Assembly: GCA_963800235.1 (NCBI GenBank)
Contig: CAWDAD010000004.1
Location: forward strand, 186,001 to 250,000
Direction of reading: 5' to 3'
Source: CAVVNP01 sp963800235
GTDB taxonomy: Bacteria > Actinomycetota > Acidimicrobiia > Acidimicrobiales > Iamiaceae
DNA length: 64,000 bases
Positions within the stretch are counted from its first letter, which is position 1, and every line of letters begins with the position of its first letter. A program made the position numbers and the translations under genes. Shown piece by piece: positions 43,951 to 52,512 of the stretch. The notes beneath the pieces are model-generated. The model saw only the letters and a program-made list of their open reading frames with translations, had not been told where the DNA came from and did not search any database.

Positions 43951-43957
43951 GCCACCC

Positions 43958-44272
43958 GTGGGTGCGGACGATCTCGAGCAGTACGAGGCGGACATCGAGT
44001 ACCAGCTCCTGCGGGAGTACAAGGACGTGTGCTCGCTCTTCTCCTACGTGGTCGAGACCGAGCGGCGCTTCTACCTGGCCAACCAGGTCGAGCAGACCGT
44101 GCGCCAGGTGGGCGACCGGGCCTTCGTCGAGCTCGAGCTGACCGACGCCTGGGTCTGGGACATGTACCGGCAGAGCCGGTTCGTGCCGTCGGTGCGGGTG
44201 GTGACGTTCAAGGACGTCAACGTCGAGCAGCTCCCCGCCGGTGACCCCGTGGGCGACGCCCTCGACAGCTGA
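43958..44272 (+). CDS. DUF2469 protein (actinobacterial, beside yraN)
   Basis: A 104-residue protein of the actinobacteria-specific DUF2469 family (M. tuberculosis Rv2901c type). VGADDLEQYEADIEYQLLRE, YVVETERRFYLANQVE and DAWVWDMYRQSRFVPSVRVV are conserved. Its role is unknown; it is always near rplS, rnhB and yraN. The start at 43958 aligns with MSAEDLEKYE of homologues. Confidence 0.92.
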   Translation: MGADDLEQYEADIEYQLLREYKDVCSLFSYVVETERRFYLANQVEQTVRQVGDRAFVELELTDAWVWDMYRQSRFVPSVRVVTFKDVNVEQLPAGDPVGDALDS

Positions 44273-44290
44273 CGACGGGCTTCGGACGGC

Positions 44291-44635
44291 GTGACGGCGG
44301 CCCGTCAGGCGCTGGGGGCGTGGGGCGAGGGCCGGGCGGCCCGGTGGTACGCCGACCACGGCTACGCGGTGCTCGACCGCAACTGGCGCTGCTCCGACGG
44401 CGAGCTGGACCTGGTCCTCGGCCGCGGCCGCACGGTGGTGTTCAGCGAGGTCAAGACCCGCCGGCACGCGACCCACGGCGTGCCGGCCGAGGCGGTCACG
44501 CCGGCCAAGCAGCGCCGGATCCGCGGCCTGGCCGTCCGCTGGCTGCGCGAGACCGGCACTCGGGGCGTCGAGCTCCGCTTCGACGTGGTGTCGGTGCTCG
44601 GACCCGAGCTGACCGTGATCGAGGCGGCCTTCTAG
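44291..44635 (+). CDS. YraN family endonuclease-like protein (UPF0102)
   Basis: A 114-residue protein with the restriction-endonuclease-like core of the YraN family: RQALGAWGEGRAARWYADHG, LDRNWRCSDGELDLVL (with the E-x-D pair) and VVFSEVKTRR (E-x-K). Catalytic residues look intact, but no activity is established for the family. It follows DUF2469 in the conserved order. Confidence 0.92.
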   Translation: MTAARQALGAWGEGRAARWYADHGYAVLDRNWRCSDGELDLVLGRGRTVVFSEVKTRRHATHGVPAEAVTPAKQRRIRGLAVRWLRETGTRGVELRFDVVSVLGPELTVIEAAF

Positions 44636-44677
44636 ATCCGGCGGGCCTGTCGCTCCGTCGGCCGGGCTCCCTCCCGG

Positions 44678-44899
44678 TCAGCGACGGCGGTGGCGGTGCT
44701 GCCAGCAGCCCCGGTGCCAGTGGCGGCGCAGGTCGGGCGCGGGCAGGGGGACGACGACCAGGTGGCCCGTGCCGGGCCGGATGTCCTGGTTGCAGCCGGG
44801 GCAGAGGTAGGTCTTCACCGCCTGGTACGGCTGGACGGTGCGGACCTCGAGCTCGTCGTCGGCGAACGGCTCGGTCGGGTTCGGTCGCCGACGGGCCAC
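44678..44899 (-). CDS. Small zinc-finger-like protein
   Basis: A 73-residue protein beginning VARRRPNPTEPFADDELEVR with a single CPGCNQDIRPGTGHLVVVP motif and C-terminal histidines (HWHRGCWQHRHRR). CxxC together with C-terminal Cys/His could bind one metal. Homologues of this type (ATP/GTP-binding annotated by mistake in some actinobacteria) occur widely; the function is unknown. It is followed on the same strand, upstream, by a tiny membrane protein. Confidence 0.7.
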   Translation of the reverse strand: MARRRPNPTEPFADDELEVRTVQPYQAVKTYLCPGCNQDIRPGTGHLVVVPLPAPDLRRHWHRGCWQHRHRRR

Positions 44900-44904
44900 C
44901 GCCG

Positions 44905-45015
44905 CTAGCCGAGCAGCGCCCAGGCGACCAGGGCCACGCACGCCAGCAGGGCGGCCGCCACCATGACGTAGTCGACCGGGCTGCGCCGGTGCTGGCGGAA
45001 GGGGTTCATGCCCAT
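44905..45015 (-). CDS. Tiny single-pass membrane protein (36 residues)
   Basis: MGMNPFRQHRRSPVDYVMVA continues into a single hydrophobic segment (VAAALLACVALVAWALLG) that ends the protein. The basic N-terminus predicts a cytosolic N-end. ATG codons at 45015 and 45009 are both possible. It ends 5 nt before the zinc-finger-like gene, suggesting a two-gene unit. Confidence 0.6.
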   Translation of the reverse strand: MGMNPFRQHRRSPVDYVMVAAALLACVALVAWALLG

Positions 45016-45074
45016 CGCCCCAGTATCCCCGCCGGAGGGGCGCGGCCCGGCACCCGAGCCCGACCCGGCGCCGG

Positions 45075-45575
45075 TCAGAGGGGGAGGCCGGGTGCGGCGG
45101 TCGCACCCTCGAGCTGGAGCAGGTGCCGCTTGGTCGGGAGGCCGCCGCCGTAGCCGGTCAGGCTGCCGTCGGCGCCGATCACACGGTGGCACGGGACGAT
45201 CACCGCGATCGGGTTGCGGCCGTTGGCCAGACCCACCGCCCGGACCGCCCGGGGACGGCCGATGCGCCCGGCCAGCTCGCCGTAGGAGGCGGTCCTGCCG
45301 TAGGGGATGGCTCGCAGCTCCTGCCACACCGCGAGCTGGAACTCGGTCCCTGCGGGGGACAGCTCGAGGTCGAAGTCGCGCCGGTCGCCGGCGAAGTAGG
45401 CCCCCAGCTGCTCGACGGCGGCCCTGAACGGTGCCCGGTCGCGGATCCACGCCGGGTCGTCGGGTGGGCGGTGGCGGGCGTCGGGGAGCCGCAACCCGGT
45501 GAGCGTGCCGCTGCGGTCGGCGACGAGGGTGAGCTCGCCGACGGGGCTGGCGACGGTGGTGGCGTAGGTGGTCAC
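45075..45575 (-). CDS. ogt: Methylated-DNA-[protein]-cysteine S-methyltransferase
   Basis: A 166-residue suicide repair protein that removes alkyl groups from O6-guanine. FQLAVWQELRAIPYGRTASY, GLANGRNPIAVIVPCHRVIG (acceptor Cys in PCHRV) and GSLTGYGGGLPTKRHLLQLE are canonical. It lies 12 bp downstream of the Ada-AlkA fusion gene on the same strand, forming an alkylation-repair operon. Confidence 0.96.
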   Translation of the reverse strand: MTTYATTVASPVGELTLVADRSGTLTGLRLPDARHRPPDDPAWIRDRAPFRAAVEQLGAYFAGDRRDFDLELSPAGTEFQLAVWQELRAIPYGRTASYGELAGRIGRPRAVRAVGLANGRNPIAVIVPCHRVIGADGSLTGYGGGLPTKRHLLQLEGATAAPGLPL

Positions 45576-45587
45576 GGGTCCTCCTGG

Positions 45588-47105
45588 TCATCGGGCGACG
45601 GCGTCGGGATCGGTGGCCCGGCGGCCACTCGGGCGGTTGATCGGGTGGTCGAGCTGGGCCCAGAGGTGCTGGACGGCGTAGGAGCGCCACGGCCGCCACC
45701 GCTCGGCGCGGTCGCGCAGCGCCTGCCCCGCCGGCAGCCCCAGGCAGGCGGCGGCCTGCACGACCCCGAGGTCGGTGTCGGGCAGCACGTCGGGATCGCC
45801 GAGGCCGCGCATGGCGACCATGGCGATGGTCCACGGGCCGATGCCCGGCACCCGGCCGAGGTCGTGTCGCGCACCGGCGCGGTCGATGCCCGGGTCGAGG
45901 TCGATCCGGCCGTCCGCCAGCCGACCGGCCAGGTCGGTCACGGTCGACCGGCGGCGGGTGGGCAGGGCGAGCACGTCCGGGTCGACGCCGGCGACGGCGG
46001 CCGGTCGTGGGAAGAGGTGGGTCAGCTCCGGGTCGGCGAACCGCAGTCGCTCGCCGCAGGCGGCGACCAGGCGACCGGCGTGGGTCCGGGCCGCGGCAGT
46101 GGAGACCTGCTGGCCGAGCACGCACCGCAACGCCCACTCGCCGCCATCCACGGTGCGGGGCACGCGGCGCCCGGGGGACCGCTCGACGAGCGGCGCCAGT
46201 GCGCGGTCGGCACCCAGCACGTCGACCACCGCCTCGGGATCGGCGTCGAGGTCGAGCAGTCGGCGGCAGCGGGTCACCGCCGGCGCCAGGTCCCGCAGGT
46301 CGGCCAGCCGGAGCCGGCAGGCGATGTGGTCGGGCCTCGGCACCAACGACACCACGCCGTGGCCGTTGGGCAGGTCCAGGGTGCGCCGCAGCCCGTCACC
46401 CTCGGCCACCTCGACGCCGGGGACCGCGGTGGCGACCAGGTGGGTGAACAGCCCGGCCGGGGTGAACGGGCGCCGCAACGGCAACCGGAGGTGGAGGTCG
46501 CCCGGCGGTGGCTCGGCGTCCGGTCGACCATCGCCGGCAGGGCGCCGCGCCCGACGGCGGAGCTCGGTCGGCGTGGTGGCGTAGACCTCCCGCACGGTGG
46601 CGTTGAACTGCCGGATGCTCGAGAAGCCGGTGGCGAAGGCCACGTCGCCGAAGGCCAGGTCGGTCGACTCGATCACCTGGCGCGCCGTCCGGGCCCGTTG
46701 CGCCCGGGCGAGGGCGAGGGGGCCGGCACCGAGATCGGCGACCAGGTGCCGCTCCAGGTGGCGCACGCTGCAGCCGAGCTGGCGGGCCAGCCCGCCGACG
46801 CCGTGGCGGTCGACCACCCCGTCGGCGATCAGGGCCATGGCCCGACCCGACAGGTCGGCCCGGCGATCCCAGTCCGGCGATCCCGGCGCGGCGTCGGGCC
46901 GGCAGCGCTTGCAGGCCCGGAACCCGTGCCGCTGGGCGGCGGCCGCGGTGGGGAGGAAGCGGAGGTTCTCCCGCTTCGGGGTGCGGGCCGGGCACGACGG
47001 CCGGCAGTAGATGCCCGTCGAGGTGACCCCGACGTAGAACCAGCCGTCGAAGCGGGCGTCGCGGGCCTGCACGGCCCGGTACCAGCGGTCGTCGTGGGGC
47101 TCCAC
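45588..47105 (-). CDS. Ada-AlkA fusion: methyl-responsive regulator and 3-methyladenine DNA glycosylase
   Basis: A 505-residue protein. N-terminal Ada zinc domain with four cysteines (YCRPSCPARTPKRENLRF and ACKRCRPD), whose first Cys accepts methyl groups from phosphotriesters; AraC-type helix-turn-helix region (LARQLGCSVRHLERHL, DVAFATGFSSIRQFNATVRE); then the AlkA N-domain and HhH-GPD glycosylase (LRCVLGQQVSTAAARTHAG, RVPGIGPWTIAMVAMRGLGD with the catalytic Asp in LPDTDLGV). It both senses alkylation and excises damaged bases. The GTG at 47105 gives the usual N-terminus. It precedes ogt, which it probably controls. Confidence 0.93.
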   Translation of the reverse strand: MEPHDDRWYRAVQARDARFDGWFYVGVTSTGIYCRPSCPARTPKRENLRFLPTAAAAQRHGFRACKRCRPDAAPGSPDWDRRADLSGRAMALIADGVVDRHGVGGLARQLGCSVRHLERHLVADLGAGPLALARAQRARTARQVIESTDLAFGDVAFATGFSSIRQFNATVREVYATTPTELRRRARRPAGDGRPDAEPPPGDLHLRLPLRRPFTPAGLFTHLVATAVPGVEVAEGDGLRRTLDLPNGHGVVSLVPRPDHIACRLRLADLRDLAPAVTRCRRLLDLDADPEAVVDVLGADRALAPLVERSPGRRVPRTVDGGEWALRCVLGQQVSTAAARTHAGRLVAACGERLRFADPELTHLFPRPAAVAGVDPDVLALPTRRRSTVTDLAGRLADGRIDLDPGIDRAGARHDLGRVPGIGPWTIAMVAMRGLGDPDVLPDTDLGVVQAAACLGLPAGQALRDRAERWRPWRSYAVQHLWAQLDHPINRPSGRRATDPDAVAR

Positions 47106-47310
47106 GGCTCCAGCATGTCGGAGCCGCACACCGATGGCTGGCGGAAATGCGACAGCTCGACGTGGGCATCCGGACGGGGGCATCCGAACGACCGGCGAGG
47201 ACCGGGGCGCGCCTCGGTCGGCGGAACCTGTCACCCCTCCCGAGGAGGATGGTCGGCGGGTGGAGACCCCGTCAGCTCGCGGCCCCGGCCGCCCGAACCC
47301 AGGAACTGCG

Positions 47311-47568
47311 ATGCGAGTGCCGATCCCCATCACCGTCCGCACCGACCGGCCAGACCCGGCCGGACGCGGCGCGGCCGAGCCCCTGTCCATCGACTGCGAC
47401 CAGTGCAGCGAGCAGGGGTCCTCGGCCTGCGACGACTGCGTGGTGACGTTCCTCTGCGACCGTCCCGAGGGGGCGGTGGTCATCGACGCCGCCGAGGTCC
47501 GGGCCCTCCGGCTGCTGGGCCAGGCCGGCCTGGCGCCGAGGCTGCGCCACCAGCGCCGCACCGGCTGA
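47311..47568 (+). CDS. Small cysteine-rich protein
   Basis: An 85-residue protein with two C-x2-C pairs, IDCDQCSEQGSSACDDCVVTFLC, and a C-terminal basic segment (LRLLGQAGLAPRLRHQRR). The cysteines could bind zinc. I do not recognise a characterised family, though similar short proteins are frequent in actinobacteria. It is divergent from the Ada-AlkA gene and upstream of queG. Confidence 0.7.
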   Translation: MRVPIPITVRTDRPDPAGRGAAEPLSIDCDQCSEQGSSACDDCVVTFLCDRPEGAVVIDAAEVRALRLLGQAGLAPRLRHQRRTG

Positions 47569-47599
47569 CGCCCCGGCCCCGACGGCCCGGCCCGCCAGT

Positions 47600-47668
47600 C
47601 GATGGCCGCGCCCGGCCGATGGCCTCGTCCCGGCCGATGGCCTCGTCCCGGCCGATGGCCGCGCCCGG
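47600..47668. repeat. Short tandem repeat (17-18 bp, four copies) before queG
   Basis: Four consecutive copies of CGATGGCC(G/T)CG(C/T)CC(C)GGC occupy the gap between the Cys-rich gene and queG. The two central copies are identical. An open frame crosses them in phase with queG but its product there is Arg/Pro repeats, so I do not include it in the gene. Confidence 0.7.
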
Positions 47669-47721
47669 CCGGGACGAGCGCCGTGTTGGCGGGCGGACCC
47701 CGGCGCGCCCACCATGGACGG

Positions 47722-48891
47722 GTGCTGGACGGGGCCTACGTGGAGCAGCTCCGGGCGCTCGGCCTCGACCAGGGGCTGGCGGCGCTCGGGGTGGCCGACG
47801 CCCAGCCGTTCGCAGGCACCCGATCCGACCTGGAGGAGCGCAAGCGCGCCGGCCTGCACGGCTCGATGCAGTTCACCTACCGCAACCCGGCCCGGTCGAC
47901 CGATCCCTCCGCCACCCTGGCAGGTGTGCGGGCGCTGGTGGTCGGGGCGCTGCGCTACCAGCCGACCGGCCGGCTCCCCAGGGCGGAGCTGCACGACGCG
48001 CCCGGGTCCAGGACCCGTCCGACCGGGCGCGTCGCCCGCTACGCCCGTCGTGACCACTACGCCCGGCTCCGGGCGGCGCTCGACGCGGTCGCCGGGCGGC
48101 TGCGGGCCGACGGTTGGACGGCTCGGGTCGTGGCCGACAGCAACGCCCTGGTCGACCGGGAGGCGGCCCGGCGGGCCGGTCTCGGCTGGTACGGGAAGAG
48201 CTCCAACCTGCTGGTGCCGGGGGCGGGCAGCTGGTTCGTGCTCGGCTCGGTGCTGACGGACGCGCCGCTGCCGGCGGCCGACGACCGGGTCCCCGACGGG
48301 TGCGGGCCGTGCCGTCGGTGCCTCGACGCCTGCCCGACCGGCGCCATCGTGGCGCCCGGCGTGGTCGACGCCCGCCGGTGCCTGGCCTGGACGGTGCAGG
48401 CCGAGGGGGCCATCCCCCGGGAGCTGCGGGTGCCCCTCGGCGACCGGCTCTACGGCTGCGACGACTGCCAGGAGGTGTGCCCGCCGAACCTCCGCCCCTC
48501 GACGGGCGAGGCGGACCCGGACGGGGGCGCCGAGGACCAGGCCGGTGGGGCGGCGGTCGACCTGCTCGACCTGCTGGCGGCCGACGACGCCACCCTGCTC
48601 GACCGTCACGGGCGCTGGTACATCCCCGGGCGCGAGCCCCGGTACCTGCGTCGCAACGCCCTGGTGGCCCTGGCCAACTCCGGCGATCCGACCGACCGGG
48701 CGGTGACGGACGCGGTGCGGGAGCACCTCGCCCACCCCGACGGTCTGCTGCGGGCCCACGCCGTCTGGGCCGCCCGACGGCTGGGGCGGTCCGATCTGCT
48801 CGATCCGGCGCTGGCCGACGATCCCGACCCCGAGGTCCGGGCCGAGCTGGCCGCCGAGCCCCCTCCCGTGGCCGCAGGACGTCCGGCATGA
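47722..48891 (+). CDS. queG: Epoxyqueuosine reductase
   Basis: A 389-residue cobalamin- and iron-sulfur-dependent enzyme that makes queuosine in tRNA from epoxyqueuosine. LGWYGKSSNLLVPGAGSWFV is the conserved central block; the two 4Fe-4S motifs CGPCRRCLDACPTGAI and GCDDCQEVCPPN are intact, and a C-terminal HEAT-like segment follows (RRNALVALANSGDPTD). The GTG at 47722 is chosen over the longer frame, which would include the Arg/Pro repeat region. The stop overlaps the next gene (ATGA). Confidence 0.94.
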   Translation: MLDGAYVEQLRALGLDQGLAALGVADAQPFAGTRSDLEERKRAGLHGSMQFTYRNPARSTDPSATLAGVRALVVGALRYQPTGRLPRAELHDAPGSRTRPTGRVARYARRDHYARLRAALDAVAGRLRADGWTARVVADSNALVDREAARRAGLGWYGKSSNLLVPGAGSWFVLGSVLTDAPLPAADDRVPDGCGPCRRCLDACPTGAIVAPGVVDARRCLAWTVQAEGAIPRELRVPLGDRLYGCDDCQEVCPPNLRPSTGEADPDGGAEDQAGGAAVDLLDLLAADDATLLDRHGRWYIPGREPRYLRRNALVALANSGDPTDRAVTDAVREHLAHPDGLLRAHAVWAARRLGRSDLLDPALADDPDPEVRAELAAEPPPVAAGRPA

Positions 48892-50021
48892 GGCACCTGC
48901 TCGTCACCAACGACTTCCCGCCCAAGCTCGGCGGCATCCAGTCCTACCTCTGGGAGCTGTGGCGGCGGCTCCCGGCCGAGGACACCGTGGTGCTGACCAC
49001 GCCGTACGAGGGCGACGCCGCCTTCGACGCCGACCAGAGCTTCACCGTGGTGCGGTCGAGGCACCGGGTCCTGCTGCCCGCCCCCTCGGTTCGGCACGAG
49101 GTGCTCGCCGTGGCCGATCGCACCGGCGCCGAGCTCGTCCTGCTCGATCCCGCGCTGCCGCTCGGGCTGATCGGGCCGTCGCTCGGGCGTCGCTACGCGG
49201 TGGTGCTGCACGGCGCCGAGATCACCGTCCCCGGCCGCGTGCCCGGGGCGCGCCGGTTGCTGGCCCGGGTGCTCGAGGGGGCGGTCGGGGTGGTGGCCGC
49301 GGGCGGGTACCCGGCCGACGAGGGCGAGCGGGCCGTCGGGCACGGCCTGCCGGTCGTGCTCGTCCCGCCCGGCGTCGACCCCGAGCGGTTCCGGCCGCTG
49401 TCGGTCGACGACCGTCGGGCGGCCCGTCGTCGGCTGGGGGTCGCCGACGACGCCCTGCTGGTGACCAGCGTCAGCCGGCTGGTGCCCCGCAAGGGCATGG
49501 ACGTGCTGGTCGAGGCTGTGGCCCGCCTCGCGCCCCGCCACCCGGACCTCGAGGTGCTGATCGGCGGGGCGGGGCGCGATCGCCGGCGGCTCGAGCGGCT
49601 GGTCGCCCGCACCGGTGCGCCGGTCCGCCTCGTCGGTCGGGTCGCCGACGACGACCTCCCCCGCTTCGTCGCCTGCGCGGACGTCTTCGCCATGCTGTGC
49701 CGCGGCAACCGCTGGGCCGGCCTCGAGCAGGAGGGGTTCGGCATCGTCTTCCTGGAGGCGGCAGCCGGTGGGGTGCCGCAGGTCGCCGGGCGGAGCGGCG
49801 GGGCCGCCGAGGCCGTGGTCGACGGCGTGACGGGGCTGGTGGTCGACGAGCCCCGCTCGGTCGACCGGGTCGTCGACGCCCTCGAGGCGCTGCTGGCCGA
49901 TCCCGTCACCCGGGTCGCGCTCGGCGACGCAGCCCGGGAGCGGGCGGCGACGGAGTTCGGCTACGACCTGCTGGCGTCCCGGCTGGCCGCCGCCATCGAC
50001 CGCTGGGCGGATGCGCCGTGA
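48888..50021 (+). CDS. GT4 glycosyltransferase, PimB-like
   Basis: A 377-residue cytosolic GT-B enzyme. LLVTNDFPPKLGGIQSYLWE is the start typical of the mycobacterial PimB (alpha-mannosyl phosphatidylinositol mannosyltransferase) group; SVSRLVPRKGMDVLVEAV, GRVADDDLPRFVACADVFA and the nucleotide-binding EEGFGIVFLEAAAGG-like block (QEGFGIVFLEAAAGGVP) are present. The probable role is mannosylation of a phosphoinositide or lipoglycan precursor; the exact acceptor is inferred. ATGA/GTGA overlaps link it with queG and the membrane protein. Confidence 0.9.
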   Translation: MRHLLVTNDFPPKLGGIQSYLWELWRRLPAEDTVVLTTPYEGDAAFDADQSFTVVRSRHRVLLPAPSVRHEVLAVADRTGAELVLLDPALPLGLIGPSLGRRYAVVLHGAEITVPGRVPGARRLLARVLEGAVGVVAAGGYPADEGERAVGHGLPVVLVPPGVDPERFRPLSVDDRRAARRRLGVADDALLVTSVSRLVPRKGMDVLVEAVARLAPRHPDLEVLIGGAGRDRRRLERLVARTGAPVRLVGRVADDDLPRFVACADVFAMLCRGNRWAGLEQEGFGIVFLEAAAGGVPQVAGRSGGAAEAVVDGVTGLVVDEPRSVDRVVDALEALLADPVTRVALGDAARERAATEFGYDLLASRLAAAIDRWADAP

Positions 50022-50728
50022 GCCGTGCGACCGGGGACCGCGACCGACCGGTGAACGCCGCCGACGGCGCGGACGGCGCGCCGGTGGAGCGCACGGAGGG
50101 GGCGACCCTGATCACCGCGACGCTGGTGGTGACCGTGGTGCTGGTCGTCGTCGCGGTGCTCTCGGCCGTCTTCCACTTCCGCGACGACCGGTCGCCCCCG
50201 GACGAGACGGTCTTCGCGGCCGCCAACGTGGTTGTCTCCCTGGTGCTGTTCCTCGTCGGGTGCGTGATGTTCGTGGTCGGGTTCCTGCGGGCCATCGGAC
50301 GCAGCCGCACCGACCAGATCGACTTCTCCGGCCTCTTCTTCCTCGCCGGCTCGACCGCGCCGGCCCGGGTCAAGCGACCGATGCTCGTCGCCTACGGCGT
50401 GCAGCTGGTGGTGGCGGTGGGCACCGCCGCCGCCCGTCCGATCACCGATCAGGCCTTCGTGATCATGGCGCCGATGTGGGCCCAGGGCGCCATGGCCCTG
50501 TGGGGAGGCACCTACGGCACCTTCGCCGCCCGCGACCTGCCACCGGGCCGCCCGGCCGCATCGGCTGTCACCCGGCCGGTGGCGACCTCCGACGCGCCGC
50601 GGGACGCCGGCACCGGCGAACGGGGAGCCGGCGGGCGGGGCCGACCGTCCCGGGCCCGCCGGGCCGCCCGCGGAACACGGGCCCGGACCGGGGCCAGAGG
50701 CGGCCCGCGGCCCCGTCCGAAGCGCTGA
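50018..50728 (+). CDS. Four-helix membrane protein with basic tail
   Basis: A 236-residue protein with membrane segments at about residues 31-50 (LITATLVVTVVLVVVAVLSA), 67-92 (VVVSLVLFLVGCVMFVVGFL), 121-135 and 147-165, then a ~65-residue tail very rich in Arg and Gly. I do not recognise the family; it follows the glycosyltransferase (GTGA overlap) and may act in the same lipid or envelope pathway. Confidence 0.75.
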   Translation: MSRATGDRDRPVNAADGADGAPVERTEGATLITATLVVTVVLVVVAVLSAVFHFRDDRSPPDETVFAAANVVVSLVLFLVGCVMFVVGFLRAIGRSRTDQIDFSGLFFLAGSTAPARVKRPMLVAYGVQLVVAVGTAAARPITDQAFVIMAPMWAQGAMALWGGTYGTFAARDLPPGRPAASAVTRPVATSDAPRDAGTGERGAGGRGRPSRARRAARGTRARTGARGGPRPRPKR

Positions 50729-50848
50729 CCGAGCGACTCGTCCCGGCCTCGTGCCGACCAACTTCCGTGTCCCCCGCTGCCCTCCGCCCGCTGCCGCGGC
50801 GGGATCGGCCAGACTGCAGGAGCCGCAGCAGACAGGAGACCGACCCCG

Positions 50849-51295
50849 ATGGCCGACCTCGTCCTCGAGCAGACCGAGATCCAGGCGCCCCTCGACGCCT
50901 GCTGGTCGACGGCGACCGACTTCGAGCGCTACTCGGACTGGGCCCACGACCTGAAGGAGGTCACCGTCGAGTCCCGTGACGAGCAGGGGCGGGCGGTCGA
51001 GGTGGCGTTCCGGGCGGCCGGCATGGGCCGCAGCGCCTCCTACCTCCTCCGCTACGACTACGCCGACGCCCCCCACCGGCTGTCGTGGAAGCTGGTGCGG
51101 AGCGAGCTCGTCCGCAAGCTCGACGGCTACTACGAGTTCGAGGCCGTCGACGGCGCCCGCACCCAGGTGTCCTACCGGCTCGAGGTCGAGCTGATCCTGC
51201 CGCTGCCGGGCTTCGTGAAGCGCCGCACCCAGGTGAAGATCATGGACACCGCCCTCCGGGAGCTGAAGGCGCGGGTCGAGTCGGCGTCGGCGTGA
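50849..51295 (+). CDS. SRPBCC/START-like protein
   Basis: A 148-residue protein of the polyketide cyclase/START fold. EQTEIQAPLDACWSTATDFE, ERYSDWAHDLKEVTVESRDE and the C-terminal RRTQVKIMDTALRELKARVE fit the actinobacterial SRPBCC family that is encoded beside ArsA-like ATPases. It should bind a hydrophobic ligand, possibly a lipid. AGGAGA upstream of the ATG; the stop overlaps the ATPase start (GTGA). Confidence 0.9.
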   Translation: MADLVLEQTEIQAPLDACWSTATDFERYSDWAHDLKEVTVESRDEQGRAVEVAFRAAGMGRSASYLLRYDYADAPHRLSWKLVRSELVRKLDGYYEFEAVDGARTQVSYRLEVELILPLPGFVKRRTQVKIMDTALRELKARVESASA

Positions 51296-52512
51296 GGATC
51301 CTGCTCTTCACCGGCAAGGGCGGCGTCGGCAAGACGACCACGGCGGCCGCCACCGCGCTGCGGTGCGCCGACGCCGGGCTGCGCACCATGGTCCTCTCCA
51401 CCGACCCCGCCCACTCGCTGGCCGACGCCTTCGACGAGCCGCTCGGCCCGATCGGCGCCCCGGTCGGCGGCCACGAGCACCTGTGGGGTCAGCAGCTCGA
51501 CGCCCAGGAGCGCATGGAGGACGCCTGGGCCGACATCCAGTCCTACCTGCTCGAGGTGTTCGAGTGGGCAGGCGTCGAGGGCATCGAGGCCGAGGAGCTG
51601 GCGGTCATCCCCGGTCTCGACGAGGTCTTCAGCCTGTCGGACATCAAGTCCTACGCCGACTCCGGTGCGTGGGACGTGGTGGTGGTCGATTGCGCACCGA
51701 CCGCCGAGACCATCCGGTTCCTGTCCCTGCCCGACGTCCTCAGCTGGTACATGGAGCGCGTCTTCCCGATGAGCCGGCGGCTCAACAAGGTGGTGTCGCC
51801 GCTGCTCTCGCGGGTCACCAGCCTGCCGGTGGCGGGCGACCAGGTGTTCGGATCGGCCAGCCGGTTCTACGCCCGGCTCGACGGGGTGCGCGAGGTCCTG
51901 TCCGACCCCGAGCTCACGAGCGTTCGGCTGGTGGTCAACCCGGAGCGCATGGTCATCGCCGAAGCACGGCGCACCTACACCTACCTGTCCCTGTTCGGCT
52001 ACGGCGTCGACGCGGTGATCGCCAACCGCCTGCTGCCCGACGCCGTCACCGACCCGTGGTTCGACCGCTGGAAGGCGCTGCAGGCGACCCATCTCGACAC
52101 CATCGAGTCCGGCTTCGCCCCGCTCCCGGTGCTGCGGGCCGAGCTGGCCGACAGCGAGGTCGTCGGGGTCGACCAGCTGCGGCGCTTCGGCGACGCCGTC
52201 TACGGCGACCAGGACCCGGCGGCCCACCTGCACCGGGGCGAACCGATGTCGGTGACCCGTCGGGGGGACCGTTGGGAGCTCCAGCTCGAGCTGCCCTTCG
52301 CCGATCGCGACGACCTCGAGCTCGGCCGGCGCGACGGCGAGCTGCTGGTCCGGGTGGGGCCGTACCGCCGGGCGGTGGTCCTGCCCGACTCGTTGCGCAA
52401 CCGCCCCGTGGCGGCGGCGGCGCTGCGCCACGGTCAGCTGCGGGTGAGCTTCGCGTCGGCCTCGGTCGCCGGCGAGGGCGTCGGGTCGGCGGCCGGGGCG
52501 CACCGGCGATGA
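51292..52512 (+). CDS. ArsA/GET3-type anion-transporting ATPase with Hsp20-like C-terminal domain
   Basis: A 406-residue protein. FTGKGGVGKTTTAAATALRC is the deviant Walker A of ArsA/Get3; VLSTDPAHSLADAFD and VVVDCAPTAETIRFLSLPDV follow. From about residue 325 an ArsA HSP20-like domain appears (WELQLELPFADRDDLELGRR, VGPYRRAVVLPDSL). No arsenic-resistance genes are nearby, so arsenite transport is unlikely; paired SRPBCC/ArsA genes in actinobacteria have no firm function but may handle membrane lipids or proteins. Confidence 0.92.
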   Translation: MRILLFTGKGGVGKTTTAAATALRCADAGLRTMVLSTDPAHSLADAFDEPLGPIGAPVGGHEHLWGQQLDAQERMEDAWADIQSYLLEVFEWAGVEGIEAEELAVIPGLDEVFSLSDIKSYADSGAWDVVVVDCAPTAETIRFLSLPDVLSWYMERVFPMSRRLNKVVSPLLSRVTSLPVAGDQVFGSASRFYARLDGVREVLSDPELTSVRLVVNPERMVIAEARRTYTYLSLFGYGVDAVIANRLLPDAVTDPWFDRWKALQATHLDTIESGFAPLPVLRAELADSEVVGVDQLRRFGDAVYGDQDPAAHLHRGEPMSVTRRGDRWELQLELPFADRDDLELGRRDGELLVRVGPYRRAVVLPDSLRNRPVAAAALRHGQLRVSFASASVAGEGVGSAAGAHRR

